Origin: Acetobacteraceae bacterium
GTDB lineage: Bacteria > Pseudomonadota > Alphaproteobacteria > Acetobacterales > Acetobacteraceae
DNA length: 64,000 bases
Direction: 5' to 3'
NCBI GenBank assembly: GCA_031291725.1
Contig: JARLIM010000021.1
Span: forward strand, 124,001-188,000
Positions 54,055 to 63,300 of this stretch are shown one piece after another. The notes under the pieces were generated by a model. The model worked only from the letters and a program-made list of their open reading frames with translations, did no database searches and was not told the DNA's origin. The position numbers and the translations under genes were made by a program. How positions within the stretch are numbered: position 1 is the stretch's first letter; each line of letters begins with the position of its first letter.

Positions 54055-55438
54055 GTTTCGCCGCCTCCTGGCCTGCGATGCGACCAAACACCGTGCCGAT
54101 GGTCATGCCGAATCCGGCCAGATAGCCACGCCCCAGAATGGAGCCGGCCATGATCTCGCCCGAGGCGAACAGATTGGCGGTCGGCTTGTCGTCCGCCATG
54201 ATCACGCGGGCCTGCTCGTCCACCTTCACGCCCAAATAGGTGAAGGTGATGCCAGGACGATGCGGGTAGCAAATAAAGGGCGGCGTATCGAGCTTGCGCG
54301 CCCAGTTGGTCTTCGGCGGCTCCAGCCCTTCGGTGTGGCAATTGTCGAGCTTCTGGGAATTGAACTCACCCGGCTGCACGGCGGCGTTGTAGTCATTCAC
54401 CGTCTGTTCCAGTGCGTCCGCATCCAGCCCGATCTTGCCGGCAAGTTCACGAATGGTGTTGGCGGTGATCGCCGGAAACACCGACGGCATGAACAGCTTC
54501 TCGGATTTCTGATCGACGATGGACCACGCAATCTGCCCCGGCTGCTGTGCGACGATGCGCCCCCAGACGGCATAACGCTTCGGCCAGACATCCTCGCCTT
54601 CGTCGTAGAACCGCTTCGCCTGCTGGTTGACGACGATGGAGAACGGGATGTTGTCCAGGCGGGTGACGATACCGCCATCGAATTTCGGCGCGCGGGCGTC
54701 GATGGCCACCGAGTGGAACTGCGTCGCATCACCCACCGATTGCACGCCCTGATCGAGCAAATTCTGCAACATCCGGCCACGGGCATAGGGCGTGCCACGG
54801 ATGAGGAAGTTCTCCGCCGCCTCACCCCAATATTTCTTCAGCCATTCGATATTACCCTGAAATCCGCCCGACGAGACCACAAACGTCTTGGCGCGCAGGG
54901 TTTGCGGGAATCCGTTGGCGCTGATCGCGACCGATTTTGCAAAGCCGTCATCGAGGTCGAGCGAGAGCACTTCGGCATCATAGCTGATGACAATGCCGAG
55001 CTTTTCAGCCGTGGCGTAATAGGCATTCACCAGCGCCTTGCCGCCGCCGAGGAAGAAGGCGTTGGTGCGCGAGAGGCTGAGCGTGCCGGTGAGCGAGGGC
55101 TGGAAACGCACGCCGCATTGCATCATCCACGGCATCACCCGCGACGATTCGCGAATCGTCATCCGCGCCAATTTTTCGTCCGTGTTGCCGCCGGTCACAC
55201 GCAGCAGATCGTCCCAGTATTCGTCTTCGAGATAGGATTCGGTGAGCACCGATGTCGGCCCATCATGCATCGCCCGCAGATTGCGGGTGTGACGGGAATT
55301 CCCGCCCCGGAAGGCACGCGGCGCGTGCTCCAGCACAATCACCGAGGCTCCAGCCTGACGCGCCGTGATGGCGGCGCACATGGCCGCGTTGCCACCACCG
55401 ATGATGGCGACATCGTATACTTTCTCGAAATCCGGCAT
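54041..55438 (-). CDS. tcuA: FAD-dependent tricarballylate dehydrogenase TcuA
   Basis: TcuA oxidises tricarballylate to cis-aconitate. The 465-residue flavoprotein belongs to the fumarate-reductase/succinate-dehydrogenase flavoprotein superfamily. It has the FAD-binding motif VAIIGGGNAAMCAAITARQAG at the N-terminus, RGGNSRHTRNLRAMHDG, and a C-terminal FAD motif ending NLFASGEIMAGSILGRGYLAG. It is first in the tcuA-tcuB pair, downstream of a 46-aa membrane protein gene. Other substrates of this superfamily cannot be excluded. Confidence 0.88.
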   Translation of the reverse strand: MPDFEKVYDVAIIGGGNAAMCAAITARQAGASVIVLEHAPRAFRGGNSRHTRNLRAMHDGPTSVLTESYLEDEYWDDLLRVTGGNTDEKLARMTIRESSRVMPWMMQCGVRFQPSLTGTLSLSRTNAFFLGGGKALVNAYYATAEKLGIVISYDAEVLSLDLDDGFAKSVAISANGFPQTLRAKTFVVSSGGFQGNIEWLKKYWGEAAENFLIRGTPYARGRMLQNLLDQGVQSVGDATQFHSVAIDARAPKFDGGIVTRLDNIPFSIVVNQQAKRFYDEGEDVWPKRYAVWGRIVAQQPGQIAWSIVDQKSEKLFMPSVFPAITANTIRELAGKIGLDADALEQTVNDYNAAVQPGEFNSQKLDNCHTEGLEPPKTNWARKLDTPPFICYPHRPGITFTYLGVKVDEQARVIMADDKPTANLFASGEIMAGSILGRGYLAGFGMTIGTVFGRIAGQEAAKHARN

Positions 55439-55507
55439 TTTGGCTCTTTTTTAAGCACCACACCTATCAGGGGCGAACGTGCCGCCCGCCCCAGGACAGA
55501 TGATCGA

Positions 55508-55648
55508 TCAGACGAGGAAGAGCCACATCCCAACCAGCAGACCGACAACGGCGACAACGCCAATCACGGAAGCGGTGCCAAAGCCTTTCCAGAAGCCGAC
55601 ACGGTCAGCATAGAAGGCTTCTTCGGTCAGAGGCGCGTGGGTGGCCAT
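55508..55648 (-). CDS. 46-residue single-span membrane protein, possible aa3-oxidase subunit IV-like
   Basis: The 46-residue product begins MATHAPLTEEAFYADRVGFW and has one hydrophobic helix (ASVIGVVAVVGLLVGMWLFL) at the C-terminus. Its start has GGGGAG about 10 nt upstream and the stop is TGA at 55508. The layout (acidic N-terminus, helix, short end) resembles the small bacterial aa3-type cytochrome oxidase subunit IV proteins of alphaproteobacteria, but the similarity is by eye only. It is 69 bp upstream of tcuA, and a functional link to TcuB electron transfer is possible. Confidence 0.65.
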   Translation of the reverse strand: MATHAPLTEEAFYADRVGFWKGFGTASVIGVVAVVGLLVGMWLFLV

Positions 55649-55717
55649 GATGGTGTTCTCCCCAGGAGTTATATCCGCGTCCACGTTTTAGGCGGACGAT
55701 TTGCCACTCGGCAAGCA

Positions 55718-55795
55718 CGTAGGCAGCCAATTCCGCTGGAATTGCGCCATCACGCCAACCCAATGGTGCAATTCCAGCGGAATTGGCTGCCTACG
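55718..55795. repeat. Nested palindromic repeat, copy 2
   Basis: Two 33-nt arms (55718-55750 and 55763-55795) are inverse complements with one mismatch, around a 12-nt spacer. Each arm contains CAATTCC-GC(T)-GGAATTG. It shares this core and the outer GCC/GTGCC-type flank with 10889-10994. The right arm overlaps the purN stop codon, so it may serve as its terminator. Confidence 0.8.
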
Positions 55796-56363
55796 ATTCA
55801 CAGAGCGCGGCCAACACCTTGGGATACAACGCATGCTCCTGCGCCAGCACGCGGGCGGCGAGCGCGTCTTCGGTGTCATCCGGCAGCACCGGCACGCGAG
55901 CCTGCGCCAGAATCGGGCCTTCATCCATCCCCTCGGTGACCAGATGAACAGTGCAACCATGCTCGGCTGCGCCTGCTGCAATCGCGCGGGCATGAGTGTC
56001 CAGGCCCGGGAAGGCAGGCAGGATGCTGGGGTGAATGTTGAGCATCCGCCCTGCATACTTGCCCACCAGATACGGCGTCAGCAGGCGCATATACCCGGCG
56101 AGACAGACGATCTCCACGCCTGCCGCATCCAGCTGCGCCGCCACCGCACGCTCATGCGCATCGCGGTCGCGCTTGAACGGGCGGTGATCGACGGCCTCGG
56201 CCGCCACGCCGTAGCTGCGCGCGATCTCCAGGCCTTTTGCCTCGGGATCGTTGGACAGCACGAGCACGATCTCCGCCGGAAAATCCGGGGCCTGTGCGGC
56301 CCGGATCAGCGCCTCCATGTTGGAGCCACGGCCAGAGATCAGGATGCCAACGCGCTTTTTCAT
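55791..56363 (-). CDS. purN: Phosphoribosylglycinamide formyltransferase
   Basis: PurN transfers the formyl group from 10-formyl-THF to GAR in purine synthesis. The 190-residue protein has ISGRGSNMEALI, the catalytic set in NIHPSILPAFPGLD with the Asn/His, and the Asp in VTEGMDEGPILAQ. It lies downstream of purM in the standard alphaproteobacterial pair, separated by a palindromic repeat. Confidence 0.95.
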   Translation of the reverse strand: MKKRVGILISGRGSNMEALIRAAQAPDFPAEIVLVLSNDPEAKGLEIARSYGVAAEAVDHRPFKRDRDAHERAVAAQLDAAGVEIVCLAGYMRLLTPYLVGKYAGRMLNIHPSILPAFPGLDTHARAIAAGAAEHGCTVHLVTEGMDEGPILAQARVPVLPDDTEDALAARVLAQEHALYPKVLAALCES

Positions 56364-56382
56364 TTGAAACAGCTCTCTTCTT

Positions 56383-56472
56383 CGTCATGGCGAGGAGCTT
56401 TGCTCCGAAGCACCCCAGGAGGGCCGCCAAATGATCCTGGGTTGCTTCGTCACTGCGTTCCTCGCAATGACG
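56383..56472. repeat. Interspersed palindromic repeat between purM and purN
   Basis: Two 38-nt arms (56383-56420 and 56435-56472) are imperfect inverse complements (29 of 38 match) around a 14-nt loop. Their inner part has the motif GCGAGGA followed by GAAGCA, of the type found widely as intergenic palindromes in alphaproteobacteria. The 25-nt core at 56448-56472 is 22/25 identical to 63241-63265 and to the proC-start element. Confidence 0.8.
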
Positions 56473-56482
56473 GCGAAATCGG

Positions 56483-57538
56483 TTAAGCCGCCCAGCCTTC
56501 CGGCAGATCGATGCGGATTTCAGCCTCACCGGAACCGGCTTCCAGATGACCGATGCGAATCACCGTCTCGCCTTGCGCTTCAAGCAGCGCCGTGGCCGCC
56601 GCCACATCGGCCGCCCGCACCACAACACACATGCCGATGCCGCAATTGAACACGCGCAGCATTTCCTCGGCCACCACACCGCCGGTGCGGGCGAGCCAAG
56701 CGAAAACCGGCGGCAGGCTCCAGGCAGAGCCATCGATGACCGCATTCACCCCATCGGGCAACACGCGCGGTAGATTGCCGGGTAGGCCGCCGCCGGTGAT
56801 ATGCGCTGCCGCCTGCAGCAATCCCGCGCGATGCAGGGCGATCAGCGATTTGACGTAAATCTTCGTCGGCGCCAGCAGCGCCTGCGACAGCGTTTGCCCG
56901 TCGGCAAATGGGGCGGCGTCGGTCCACGCCAGCCCGCTCACCGCCACGATGCGACGCACCAGCGAATAGCCGTTCGAATGCACGCCAGTGCTGGCAAGGC
57001 CAAGCACCACATCGCCCGGCAGCACGTCCTTCGGCAGCAGATCGCCGCGCTCGGCCGCTCCCACCGAGAATCCGGCGAGGTCGTAATCGCCATCGTGATA
57101 CATGCCCGGCATTTCCGCCGTCTCACCGCCGACCAGCGCGCAGCCCGCGATCTCGCACCCCTTGGCAATGCCACGAATGACGCGCGAGGCTTCCCCCAGC
57201 GAGAGCTTGCCGGTGGCGAAGTAGTCGAGGAAGAACAGCGGCTCCGCCCCCTGAACCACCAGATCGTTCACACACATCGCCACCAGATCGATGCCGACGG
57301 TGTCATGCCCGTCCGCGTCGATGGCAATGCGCAGCTTGGTGCCGACGCCGTCGGTGGAGGAGACCAGGATCGGGTCCTGAAATCCGGCGGCGCGCAGATC
57401 GAACAGCGCGCCGAAACCGCCGAGGCCGCCCATCACACCGCTGCGATTGGTGGCCTTGGCAAACGGTTTGATCTTGTCCACCAGCGCGTCACCTGCGTCG
57501 ATGTCAACGCCGGCGTCACGATAGGTCATGCTGGGCAT
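56483..57538 (-). CDS. purM: Phosphoribosylformylglycinamidine cyclo-ligase
   Basis: PurM closes FGAM to aminoimidazole ribotide. The 351-residue protein has [21 protein letters not shown] at the start, the glycine-rich [13 protein letters not shown], and the signature [12 protein letters not shown] with [16 protein letters not shown]. The ATG at 57538 is chosen, with GGAA upstream; a second ATG lies 9 nt inside. It is divergent from perM and upstream of purN. Confidence 0.95.
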   Translation of the reverse strand: MPSMTYRDAGVDIDAGDALVDKIKPFAKATNRSGVMGGLGGFGALFDLRAAGFQDPILVSSTDGVGTKLRIAIDADGHDTVGIDLVAMCVNDLVVQGAEPLFFLDYFATGKLSLGEASRVIRGIAKGCEIAGCALVGGETAEMPGMYHDGDYDLAGFSVGAAERGDLLPKDVLPGDVVLGLASTGVHSNGYSLVRRIVAVSGLAWTDAAPFADGQTLSQALLAPTKIYVKSLIALHRAGLLQAAAHITGGGLPGNLPRVLPDGVNAVIDGSAWSLPPVFAWLARTGGVVAEEMLRVFNCGIGMCVVVRAADVAAATALLEAQGETVIRIGHLEAGSGEAEIRIDLPEGWAA

Positions 57539-57671
57539 GGGCTGTTCCGCGTATAACGATGCCAACGGGCCGACAGGCCCATCAGCATGGGGTGAGTATG
57601 AGAGCCGGACAAAACCATAGCGCGCTCCCGACTGCAAAGCGCCCTGCTCCCGGCTGGGGCGCGCGCAGGGC

Positions 57672-58763
57672 ATGAGCGGGCCTGCGGAAACACCTGGATC
57701 GACGCGCGGACAGCGCCTGACGCTGCTCGCCGGGCTGATTGTGGCCGTTTATGCGATGCTGCAACTCTTCGCCTCCGTGCTGTTGCCCTTCGTGGCGGCT
57801 GCCTGCATTGCGTATTTTCTCGACCCGTTGGCCAGCCGCCTCGTCCGTCTCGGCCTGCCGCGCGGTGTGGCGGCGGCACTGATGATGCTGGCGATGCTGG
57901 CCGCATTGCTGCTGTTCGCCCTGCTGCTATATCCGCTGATTGTCGCCCAGATCGGCATTTTATTCGCCCGCGTGCCGGTCTACGCCACCGAATTGCGTGA
58001 CTTCGCAGCGGTGCAGATTGCGCGCATGCAAACCGCGCTGGGTCCGGGCGTGGTGGACGAAAAGCTGCGCGATCTGGTGGGCGGGCAGGCGAGCGAAATC
58101 GTCTCCTTCATCGCCCGCACATTGCGCGGCATCGTCGGCGGCGGGTTTGCGATATTCAACGTGGTCTCGCTGATCGTCGTCACCCCGGTGGTGGGATTTT
58201 ATTTTCTGCGCGACTGGCCTGCGATGCTGACGCGAATCGAGAGCTGGCTGCCGCGCCGCTATGAGGGGCTGCTGATGGCCCAAGCGCATGAGGTGGACCG
58301 CATCCTCTCCGCATGGCTGCGCGGGCAGGCTTTGTGCTGCCTTTTGCTCGCTTTGTATTATGCCACGGCCCTCTCGGCCGTTGGGCTCGATCTCGGCCTG
58401 ATCGTCGGGCTGATGGCAGGATTTCTGTCGTTCATTCCCTATGTCGGCTCGATCACCGGCCTGCTTGCCGGCCTCGGCCTCGCCTTCGCGCAGTTCCCCA
58501 CCTGGACCGGCGTGATCGAAGTGGGCGTGGTGTTCGTGATTGGCCAAATTTTGGAAGGCTATGTGATCTATCCCCGCTTCCTGGGCGACCGGGTGGAATT
58601 GCACGCCGTGTGGGTGATCTTCGCCTTATTCGCCGGTGGGGCGGCGTTCGGTTTCGTCGGCGTGCTGCTCGCAGTGCCGGTGACGGCGGTGATCGGCGTG
58701 TTGAGCCGGTTCTGGTTGCAGCGCTATCTGCAAAGCCCGCTCTATCTGGATCGCTCGACATGA
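57672..58763 (+). CDS. AI-2E/PerM-family membrane protein
   Basis: The 363-residue protein is strongly hydrophobic with about eight helices and the PerM-type [22 protein letters not shown] and [20 protein letters not shown] motifs. PerM family members have been linked to Na+/H+ exchange or signal export; the function here is unknown. It overlaps hdaA by 4 bp (ATGA), the usual perM-hdaA arrangement. Confidence 0.9.
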   Translation: MSGPAETPGSTRGQRLTLLAGLIVAVYAMLQLFASVLLPFVAAACIAYFLDPLASRLVRLGLPRGVAAALMMLAMLAALLLFALLLYPLIVAQIGILFARVPVYATELRDFAAVQIARMQTALGPGVVDEKLRDLVGGQASEIVSFIARTLRGIVGGGFAIFNVVSLIVVTPVVGFYFLRDWPAMLTRIESWLPRRYEGLLMAQAHEVDRILSAWLRGQALCCLLLALYYATALSAVGLDLGLIVGLMAGFLSFIPYVGSITGLLAGLGLAFAQFPTWTGVIEVGVVFVIGQILEGYVIYPRFLGDRVELHAVWVIFALFAGGAAFGFVGVLLAVPVTAVIGVLSRFWLQRYLQSPLYLDRST

Positions 58764-59494
58764 TCCGTCAGCTTGCCCTGCCCTTCCCGCACGCACCAGA
58801 TTTCTCCGGCACGAATTTCCTGCGCTCGCCCTCCAATGAGGAGGCTCTGATCTGGTTGGCGCGGGAGGCTGAATGGCCGATGCGACGCTTGATGGTGTGG
58901 GGCGAGGCGGGCAGCGGGAAGACGCATCTGCTGCATATCTGGGCGGCACGGCAAAACGTGTCGGTGCTCGCTGGACCGCAATTGCGCCTCGGCCATGCCC
59001 CGCCCGACCAGCCTTTGGCCATCGACGATGCCGACCTCGCGGCCGAACGGCCCCTGTTCCATCTGCTCAACGCCGCAGCCGAGGCCGGGCTGCCGGTGCT
59101 GCTTGCCGCCCGCACGCCGCCCGCGCGTTGGAACATCGCGCTGCCCGACCTCGCCAGTCGCCTGCGCGCCAGCCTTGCCGTGCGAATCCGCCCCGCGGAG
59201 GAGGAATTGCTGCGCAGCCTGCTCGCGGCGTTGTTTATCGACCGTCAATTGCCGGTCTCCGAACACGTGCAGGAGATGCTGCTGCGTCAATTGCCGCGCA
59301 GTCCGGCCGCCTTGCGGGAGGCCGTGGCCCGGCTGGATCGCCTGACGCTCGCCGCTGGCGGAAAAGTCACACGCGCGCTGGCTGCGGAAGTGGTGGCGGA
59401 ATTTTACGAACCGGAGGAGAGTGAGACACCGTTTGATGAAGATTCGGCGTCAGAACCGCGACTTGGCTCGCTTGATGCGCCGGGGCTCCTATAA
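58760..59494 (+). CDS. hdaA: HdaA, DnaA-inactivating AAA+ protein
   Basis: The 244-residue protein is a short DnaA-like AAA+ without domain IV. It has a clamp-binding-like N-terminal [12 protein letters not shown], Walker [16 protein letters not shown], and helix LRRAVARL-type sensor region ([16 protein letters not shown]). HdaA binds the DNA-polymerase clamp and promotes ATP hydrolysis by DnaA, limiting re-initiation. An acidic tail follows. It precedes ppk by 10 bp. Confidence 0.88.
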   Translation: MIRQLALPFPHAPDFSGTNFLRSPSNEEALIWLAREAEWPMRRLMVWGEAGSGKTHLLHIWAARQNVSVLAGPQLRLGHAPPDQPLAIDDADLAAERPLFHLLNAAAEAGLPVLLAARTPPARWNIALPDLASRLRASLAVRIRPAEEELLRSLLAALFIDRQLPVSEHVQEMLLRQLPRSPAALREAVARLDRLTLAAGGKVTRALAAEVVAEFYEPEESETPFDEDSASEPRLGSLDAPGLL

Positions 59495-59504
59495 AGAGGC
59501 TGAG

Positions 59505-61712
59505 ATGAGCACTGCGCCCGTCCGAGATATTACGCCGGAGCCCGATTTGTCCGACCTGCCCGCCATCGCCCGCCCCGACCGTTTTCTCAACCGCGAACTC
59601 TCCTGGCTGGACTTCAACCAGCGCGTTCTGGAAGAGGCGGAGAACCCAGCCCACCCATTGCTCGAACGGCTGCGTTTCCTGTCGATCTCGGCGGGCAACC
59701 TCGATGAATTCTATTCCGTCCGCGTGGCAGGCTTGGTGGGACAGGCCAAGGCCGGTGTGACCACGCGCTCCCCGGATGGACGCTCGCCCAGCCAGCAATT
59801 GACCGACGTGTTGGCACGCGGCTCCAAGCTGATGGAAGACCAGCAGCATGTCTGGATGACATTGCGCCGCCTGATCGGCGAGGCGGGGATTATCGTCACC
59901 GACACGGCGGGGCTGACGAGCACGGATCGCCAATGGCTCGAATCCTGGTTCATGGAGCGGGTGTTTCCGGTGTTGACCCCGCTTGCGGTCGATCCGGCGC
60001 ATCCCTTCCCGTTCATTCCGAACATGGGTCTGGTGATGGCGCTGCGGCTGATGCGCCATGAGGACGGGCATGCGATGCGCGGGTTGATCCCGCTGCCGGC
60101 GCTGATCGAACGCTTCGTGCGCATGCCCTCGCATGATGACGAACCGGCAACGCGCTATGTGATGCTGGAGGATGTGGTGTTCATGTTCCTCGGCCGCCTG
60201 TTTCCGGGCTTTCACGTGCACGGCCACGGCATGTTCCGCCTGATCCGCGACACGGATGTGGAATTCGAGGACGAGGCGGAAGATCTCGTCCGCTCCTATG
60301 AAACCGCCCTCAAGCGTCGCCGCCGTGGGGTGGCGATCAGTCTGGCGGTCGCCGAGTCGATGCCGGTTGATCTGCGCGATTTCGTGGCCGACGAGTTGGA
60401 TGTGCCAGCCGAGGAAATGTTCGTCCATGAGGGCATTCTGGGGCTGGTGGACGTGAAGCAGTTGATCGGCGATGACCGCTCGGATCTGCTCTTCCCGCCC
60501 TACACGCCGCGCTTCCCCGAACGCATCCGCGATTTCGGCGGCGATTGCTTTGCCGCCATCCGGTCGAAAGACATCGTGGTGCATCACCCGTTCGAGAGTT
60601 TCGACGTGGTGGTGCAGTTCCTGCGCCAAGCGGCAGGCGATCCGAATGTGGTGGCGGTCAAACAGACGCTCTATCGCACCAGCCGTGATAGCCCGATCGT
60701 CAAGGCGCTGATCGAGGCGGCCGAGGCGGGCAAATCCGTCACCGCGATGGTGGAGTTGAAGGCACGGTTCGACGAAGAGGCCAATATCCGCCTCGCCCGT
60801 GAGTTGGAGGCCGCCGGTGTTCAGGTGGTCTACGGCTTCACCGAATTGAAAACCCACGCCAAATTGTCGCTGGTTGTGCGGCGCGAGGGGCAGGTGATGC
60901 GCAGCTACGCGCATTTCGGCACCGGCAATTATCACCCCATCACCGCGCGCATCTACACCGATCTGAGCTTCTTCACCTGCGATCCGGACCTGACGCGCGA
61001 TGCGGCCAAGCTGTTCAATTTCATGACCGGCTATGCCAAGCCCGAGAAGATGGACAGCCTGGCCTTCAGCCCGCTGACCACCCGCTCGGCGATCATCGAC
61101 CTGATCGAGCATGAGATCGCCTTTGCCAAGAAGGGCAAGCCTGCGACGATTTGGCTGAAGCTGAATTCGCTGGTCGATTCCGATCTGATCGACAAGCTCT
61201 ATGAAGCCTCACGCGCCGGGGTGAAGATCACTGGCGTCATTCGCGGCATTTGCTGCCTGCGACCGGGCCTGGCCGGGTTGTCGGAGAATATCCGCATCAA
61301 ATCCATCGTCGGCCGCTTCCTGGAGCATGGCCGCATCTGCGTCTTCGGCAACGGCCACGCGCTGCCCTCGAAATATGCGAAAGTGTTCATCTCGTCGGCT
61401 GACTGGATGGCGCGCAACATGGATTGGCGGGTGGAAAGCTTCGTGCCGATCCACAATCCCACCGTGCATGCGCAGATTCTCGACCAGATCATGGTGGTGA
61501 ATTTGCAGGACAATCAGCAATCCTGGGATCTGGGGCCGGATGGGCACTGGCTGCGCGAGCAACCGGGCGAAAATGCCGTGCCGGTGTCTGCGCATCGCTA
61601 TTTCATGACCAACCCCTCACTGTCTGGCCGAGGCTCGGCACTGCATGGCGCGGTGGCGGCACCACCGGTGATGCCGTATCCACGCAAGCAAGACCGCGTT
61701 CTGCAAGACTAG
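59505..61712 (+). CDS. ppk: Polyphosphate kinase 1
   Basis: Ppk1 polymerises phosphate from ATP. The 735-residue protein has [20 protein letters not shown] near the N-terminus, the catalytic His in [16 protein letters not shown] (near residue 475), and the second active-site region [18 protein letters not shown]. The ATG at 59505 ([13 protein letters not shown]) follows GAGG. It is 7 bp upstream of ppx, so synthesis and degradation of polyphosphate are encoded together. Confidence 0.96.
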   Translation: MSTAPVRDITPEPDLSDLPAIARPDRFLNRELSWLDFNQRVLEEAENPAHPLLERLRFLSISAGNLDEFYSVRVAGLVGQAKAGVTTRSPDGRSPSQQLTDVLARGSKLMEDQQHVWMTLRRLIGEAGIIVTDTAGLTSTDRQWLESWFMERVFPVLTPLAVDPAHPFPFIPNMGLVMALRLMRHEDGHAMRGLIPLPALIERFVRMPSHDDEPATRYVMLEDVVFMFLGRLFPGFHVHGHGMFRLIRDTDVEFEDEAEDLVRSYETALKRRRRGVAISLAVAESMPVDLRDFVADELDVPAEEMFVHEGILGLVDVKQLIGDDRSDLLFPPYTPRFPERIRDFGGDCFAAIRSKDIVVHHPFESFDVVVQFLRQAAGDPNVVAVKQTLYRTSRDSPIVKALIEAAEAGKSVTAMVELKARFDEEANIRLARELEAAGVQVVYGFTELKTHAKLSLVVRREGQVMRSYAHFGTGNYHPITARIYTDLSFFTCDPDLTRDAAKLFNFMTGYAKPEKMDSLAFSPLTTRSAIIDLIEHEIAFAKKGKPATIWLKLNSLVDSDLIDKLYEASRAGVKITGVIRGICCLRPGLAGLSENIRIKSIVGRFLEHGRICVFGNGHALPSKYAKVFISSADWMARNMDWRVESFVPIHNPTVHAQILDQIMVVNLQDNQQSWDLGPDGHWLREQPGENAVPVSAHRYFMTNPSLSGRGSALHGAVAAPPVMPYPRKQDRVLQD

Positions 61713-61719
61713 GATTTTT

Positions 61720-63207
61720 ATGCCTTTTGCCTCGAAAAATGCCCTGCCGCGCTGTGCCGTGGTCGATCTTGGCTCGAACTCCGTCCGTTTGGTGGTGTTC
61801 GAGGGCCGGGGTCGTAACCCGACGCCGATTTTCAATGAAAAGGCCGTGCTGCGCCTGGGCCGGGGGCTGACGGCGACCGGGCGGCTGAATGAGGAAGGGG
61901 TGGATCAGGCGCTGCTGGTGATGGAACGCTACGGCGCCATCGCCCGTGCGATGGCGGCCGATCCGTTCGAAGTGCTGTGCACGGCGGCGGTGCGCGATGC
62001 CAGCAATGGACCGGAATTCGTCCAATCTCTGCGCCAGCGTCTGCCCGGCGTGGGCATTCACACATTGGCCGGTGAGAAGGAGGCCGATTTCGCCGCCGCC
62101 GGTCTGCTCTGCGGCATTCCCTCCGCCGATGGCATTCTGGCAGATATCGGAGGCGGTTCGCTGGAGTTGGTGCAGATCAAGCACGGTATTCGTGGCCGGG
62201 CGCAGACGCTGAAGCTCGGCGTGATCCGACTGTCTGACCGCGCGGGCGGCGATGCGGTGCGGGCGCGTGGCATTGCCGAGGCGGAATTGAGCGGCCTGCC
62301 TTGGCTGGCCGAGGGCGCTGGGCGCGATCTGTATCTGGTCGGCGGCGCGTGGCGGGCCTTGGCACGAATTCACCTCGCGCAGACCGGCTATCCGCTCAAC
62401 ATGCTGCATCACTACACCATCGACCGCGAGGAAGCCCGCGATCTGGCTGGCGTGATCGCCGGTGCCTCGCGCCGCGCGTTGGAGCGCATGCCGGCCGTGC
62501 CGCGCAGACGTCTGGAAGATCTGCCGTTCGCTGCGGTGGTCTTGCGCCGCCTGTTGCGGGCGACGATGGCGCGACGGGTGATCTTCAGCGCCAACGGCCT
62601 GCGCGAAGGCTGGTATATGTCGCAAATCCCGCCCGAGACGCAGAAGCGCGATCCGATGATCGCCGCCGGCGAGGATCTCGCCCAACGCTACAGCCGCGAC
62701 CCGGCCTTGCCCCCGGCCCTGCTGCAATGGACCGACCCGCTCTTCCCCAATGAGGAAGGCGAGGCACGCCGGTTGCGCGAGGCGGCGTGTTGGATGAGCG
62801 ATATCGGCAGCCACGAACATCCCGAATACCGCGCCGAACAAGCCTGTCTGCGCGTGTTGCGTCAGCCCGGCATTGGGTTGGATCACCATGCCCGCGCCTT
62901 CTTGGCCACCGTGCTGGCCATCCGCTACGACGCCGACCCGGAAGCCGCCTTCCTCGCCCCCTCGCGCATCCTGCTCGGCTTCGAGGCGGCACGGCGGGCG
63001 ACGCTGCTGGGCTGTGCCCTGCGCCTCGCCTACACCCTCTCGGCGGGCACGCCGGACGTGTTGGCGGGCACGCGCTTGTTGGTCAATGGCAAGCTGATCC
63101 TGCAATTGCGCCACGGCACCGGCGTCTTCGCCGGCGAATCGCTCATCCGCCGCCTGGAACGGCTGGCCCAGGCGGTGGGGATGGAGTTCGAGACGGCGAC
63201 GGTCTGA
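61720..63207 (+). CDS. ppx: Exopolyphosphatase / GppA-family phosphatase
   Basis: Ppx hydrolyses terminal phosphates of polyphosphate; some members also hydrolyse pppGpp. The 495-residue protein has the ASKHA fold: VDLGSNSVRLVVFEGRG near the N-terminus, ADIGGGSLELVQI for phosphate binding, and CTAAVRDASNGPEF. The C-terminal ~200 residues have the HD-like helical domain of this family. It is paired with ppk. Confidence 0.94.
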   Translation: MPFASKNALPRCAVVDLGSNSVRLVVFEGRGRNPTPIFNEKAVLRLGRGLTATGRLNEEGVDQALLVMERYGAIARAMAADPFEVLCTAAVRDASNGPEFVQSLRQRLPGVGIHTLAGEKEADFAAAGLLCGIPSADGILADIGGGSLELVQIKHGIRGRAQTLKLGVIRLSDRAGGDAVRARGIAEAELSGLPWLAEGAGRDLYLVGGAWRALARIHLAQTGYPLNMLHHYTIDREEARDLAGVIAGASRRALERMPAVPRRRLEDLPFAAVVLRRLLRATMARRVIFSANGLREGWYMSQIPPETQKRDPMIAAGEDLAQRYSRDPALPPALLQWTDPLFPNEEGEARRLREAACWMSDIGSHEHPEYRAEQACLRVLRQPGIGLDHHARAFLATVLAIRYDADPEAAFLAPSRILLGFEAARRATLLGCALRLAYTLSAGTPDVLAGTRLLVNGKLILQLRHGTGVFAGESLIRRLERLAQAVGMEFETATV

Positions 63208-63231
63208 ACATTCGTCCGATCCTCCCTATCT

Positions 63232-63274
63232 CTGTTGTATCGTCATCGCGAGGACCGTAGTGACGATACAACAG
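63232..63274. repeat. Interspersed palindromic repeat downstream of ppx
   Basis: CTGTTGTATCGTC and GACGATACAACAG (63232-63244 and 63262-63274) form a perfect 13-bp stem around 17 nt. The inner 25-nt core (63241-63265) is 22/25 identical to the repeat core at 56448-56472. It may terminate the ppx transcript. Confidence 0.8.
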
Positions 63275-63300
63275 CAGGATGGCAGAGCTTTTTTCGTATG

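Noticed and set aside
54035-55939. Open frame of 634 codons on the plus strand opposite tcuA
   Set aside because: Composition and motif absence indicate a shadow; tcuA is unambiguous on the other strand.
59367-61112. Open frame of 581 codons on the minus strand opposite ppk
   Set aside because: Shadow of ppk, a conserved enzyme, with no independent motifs.
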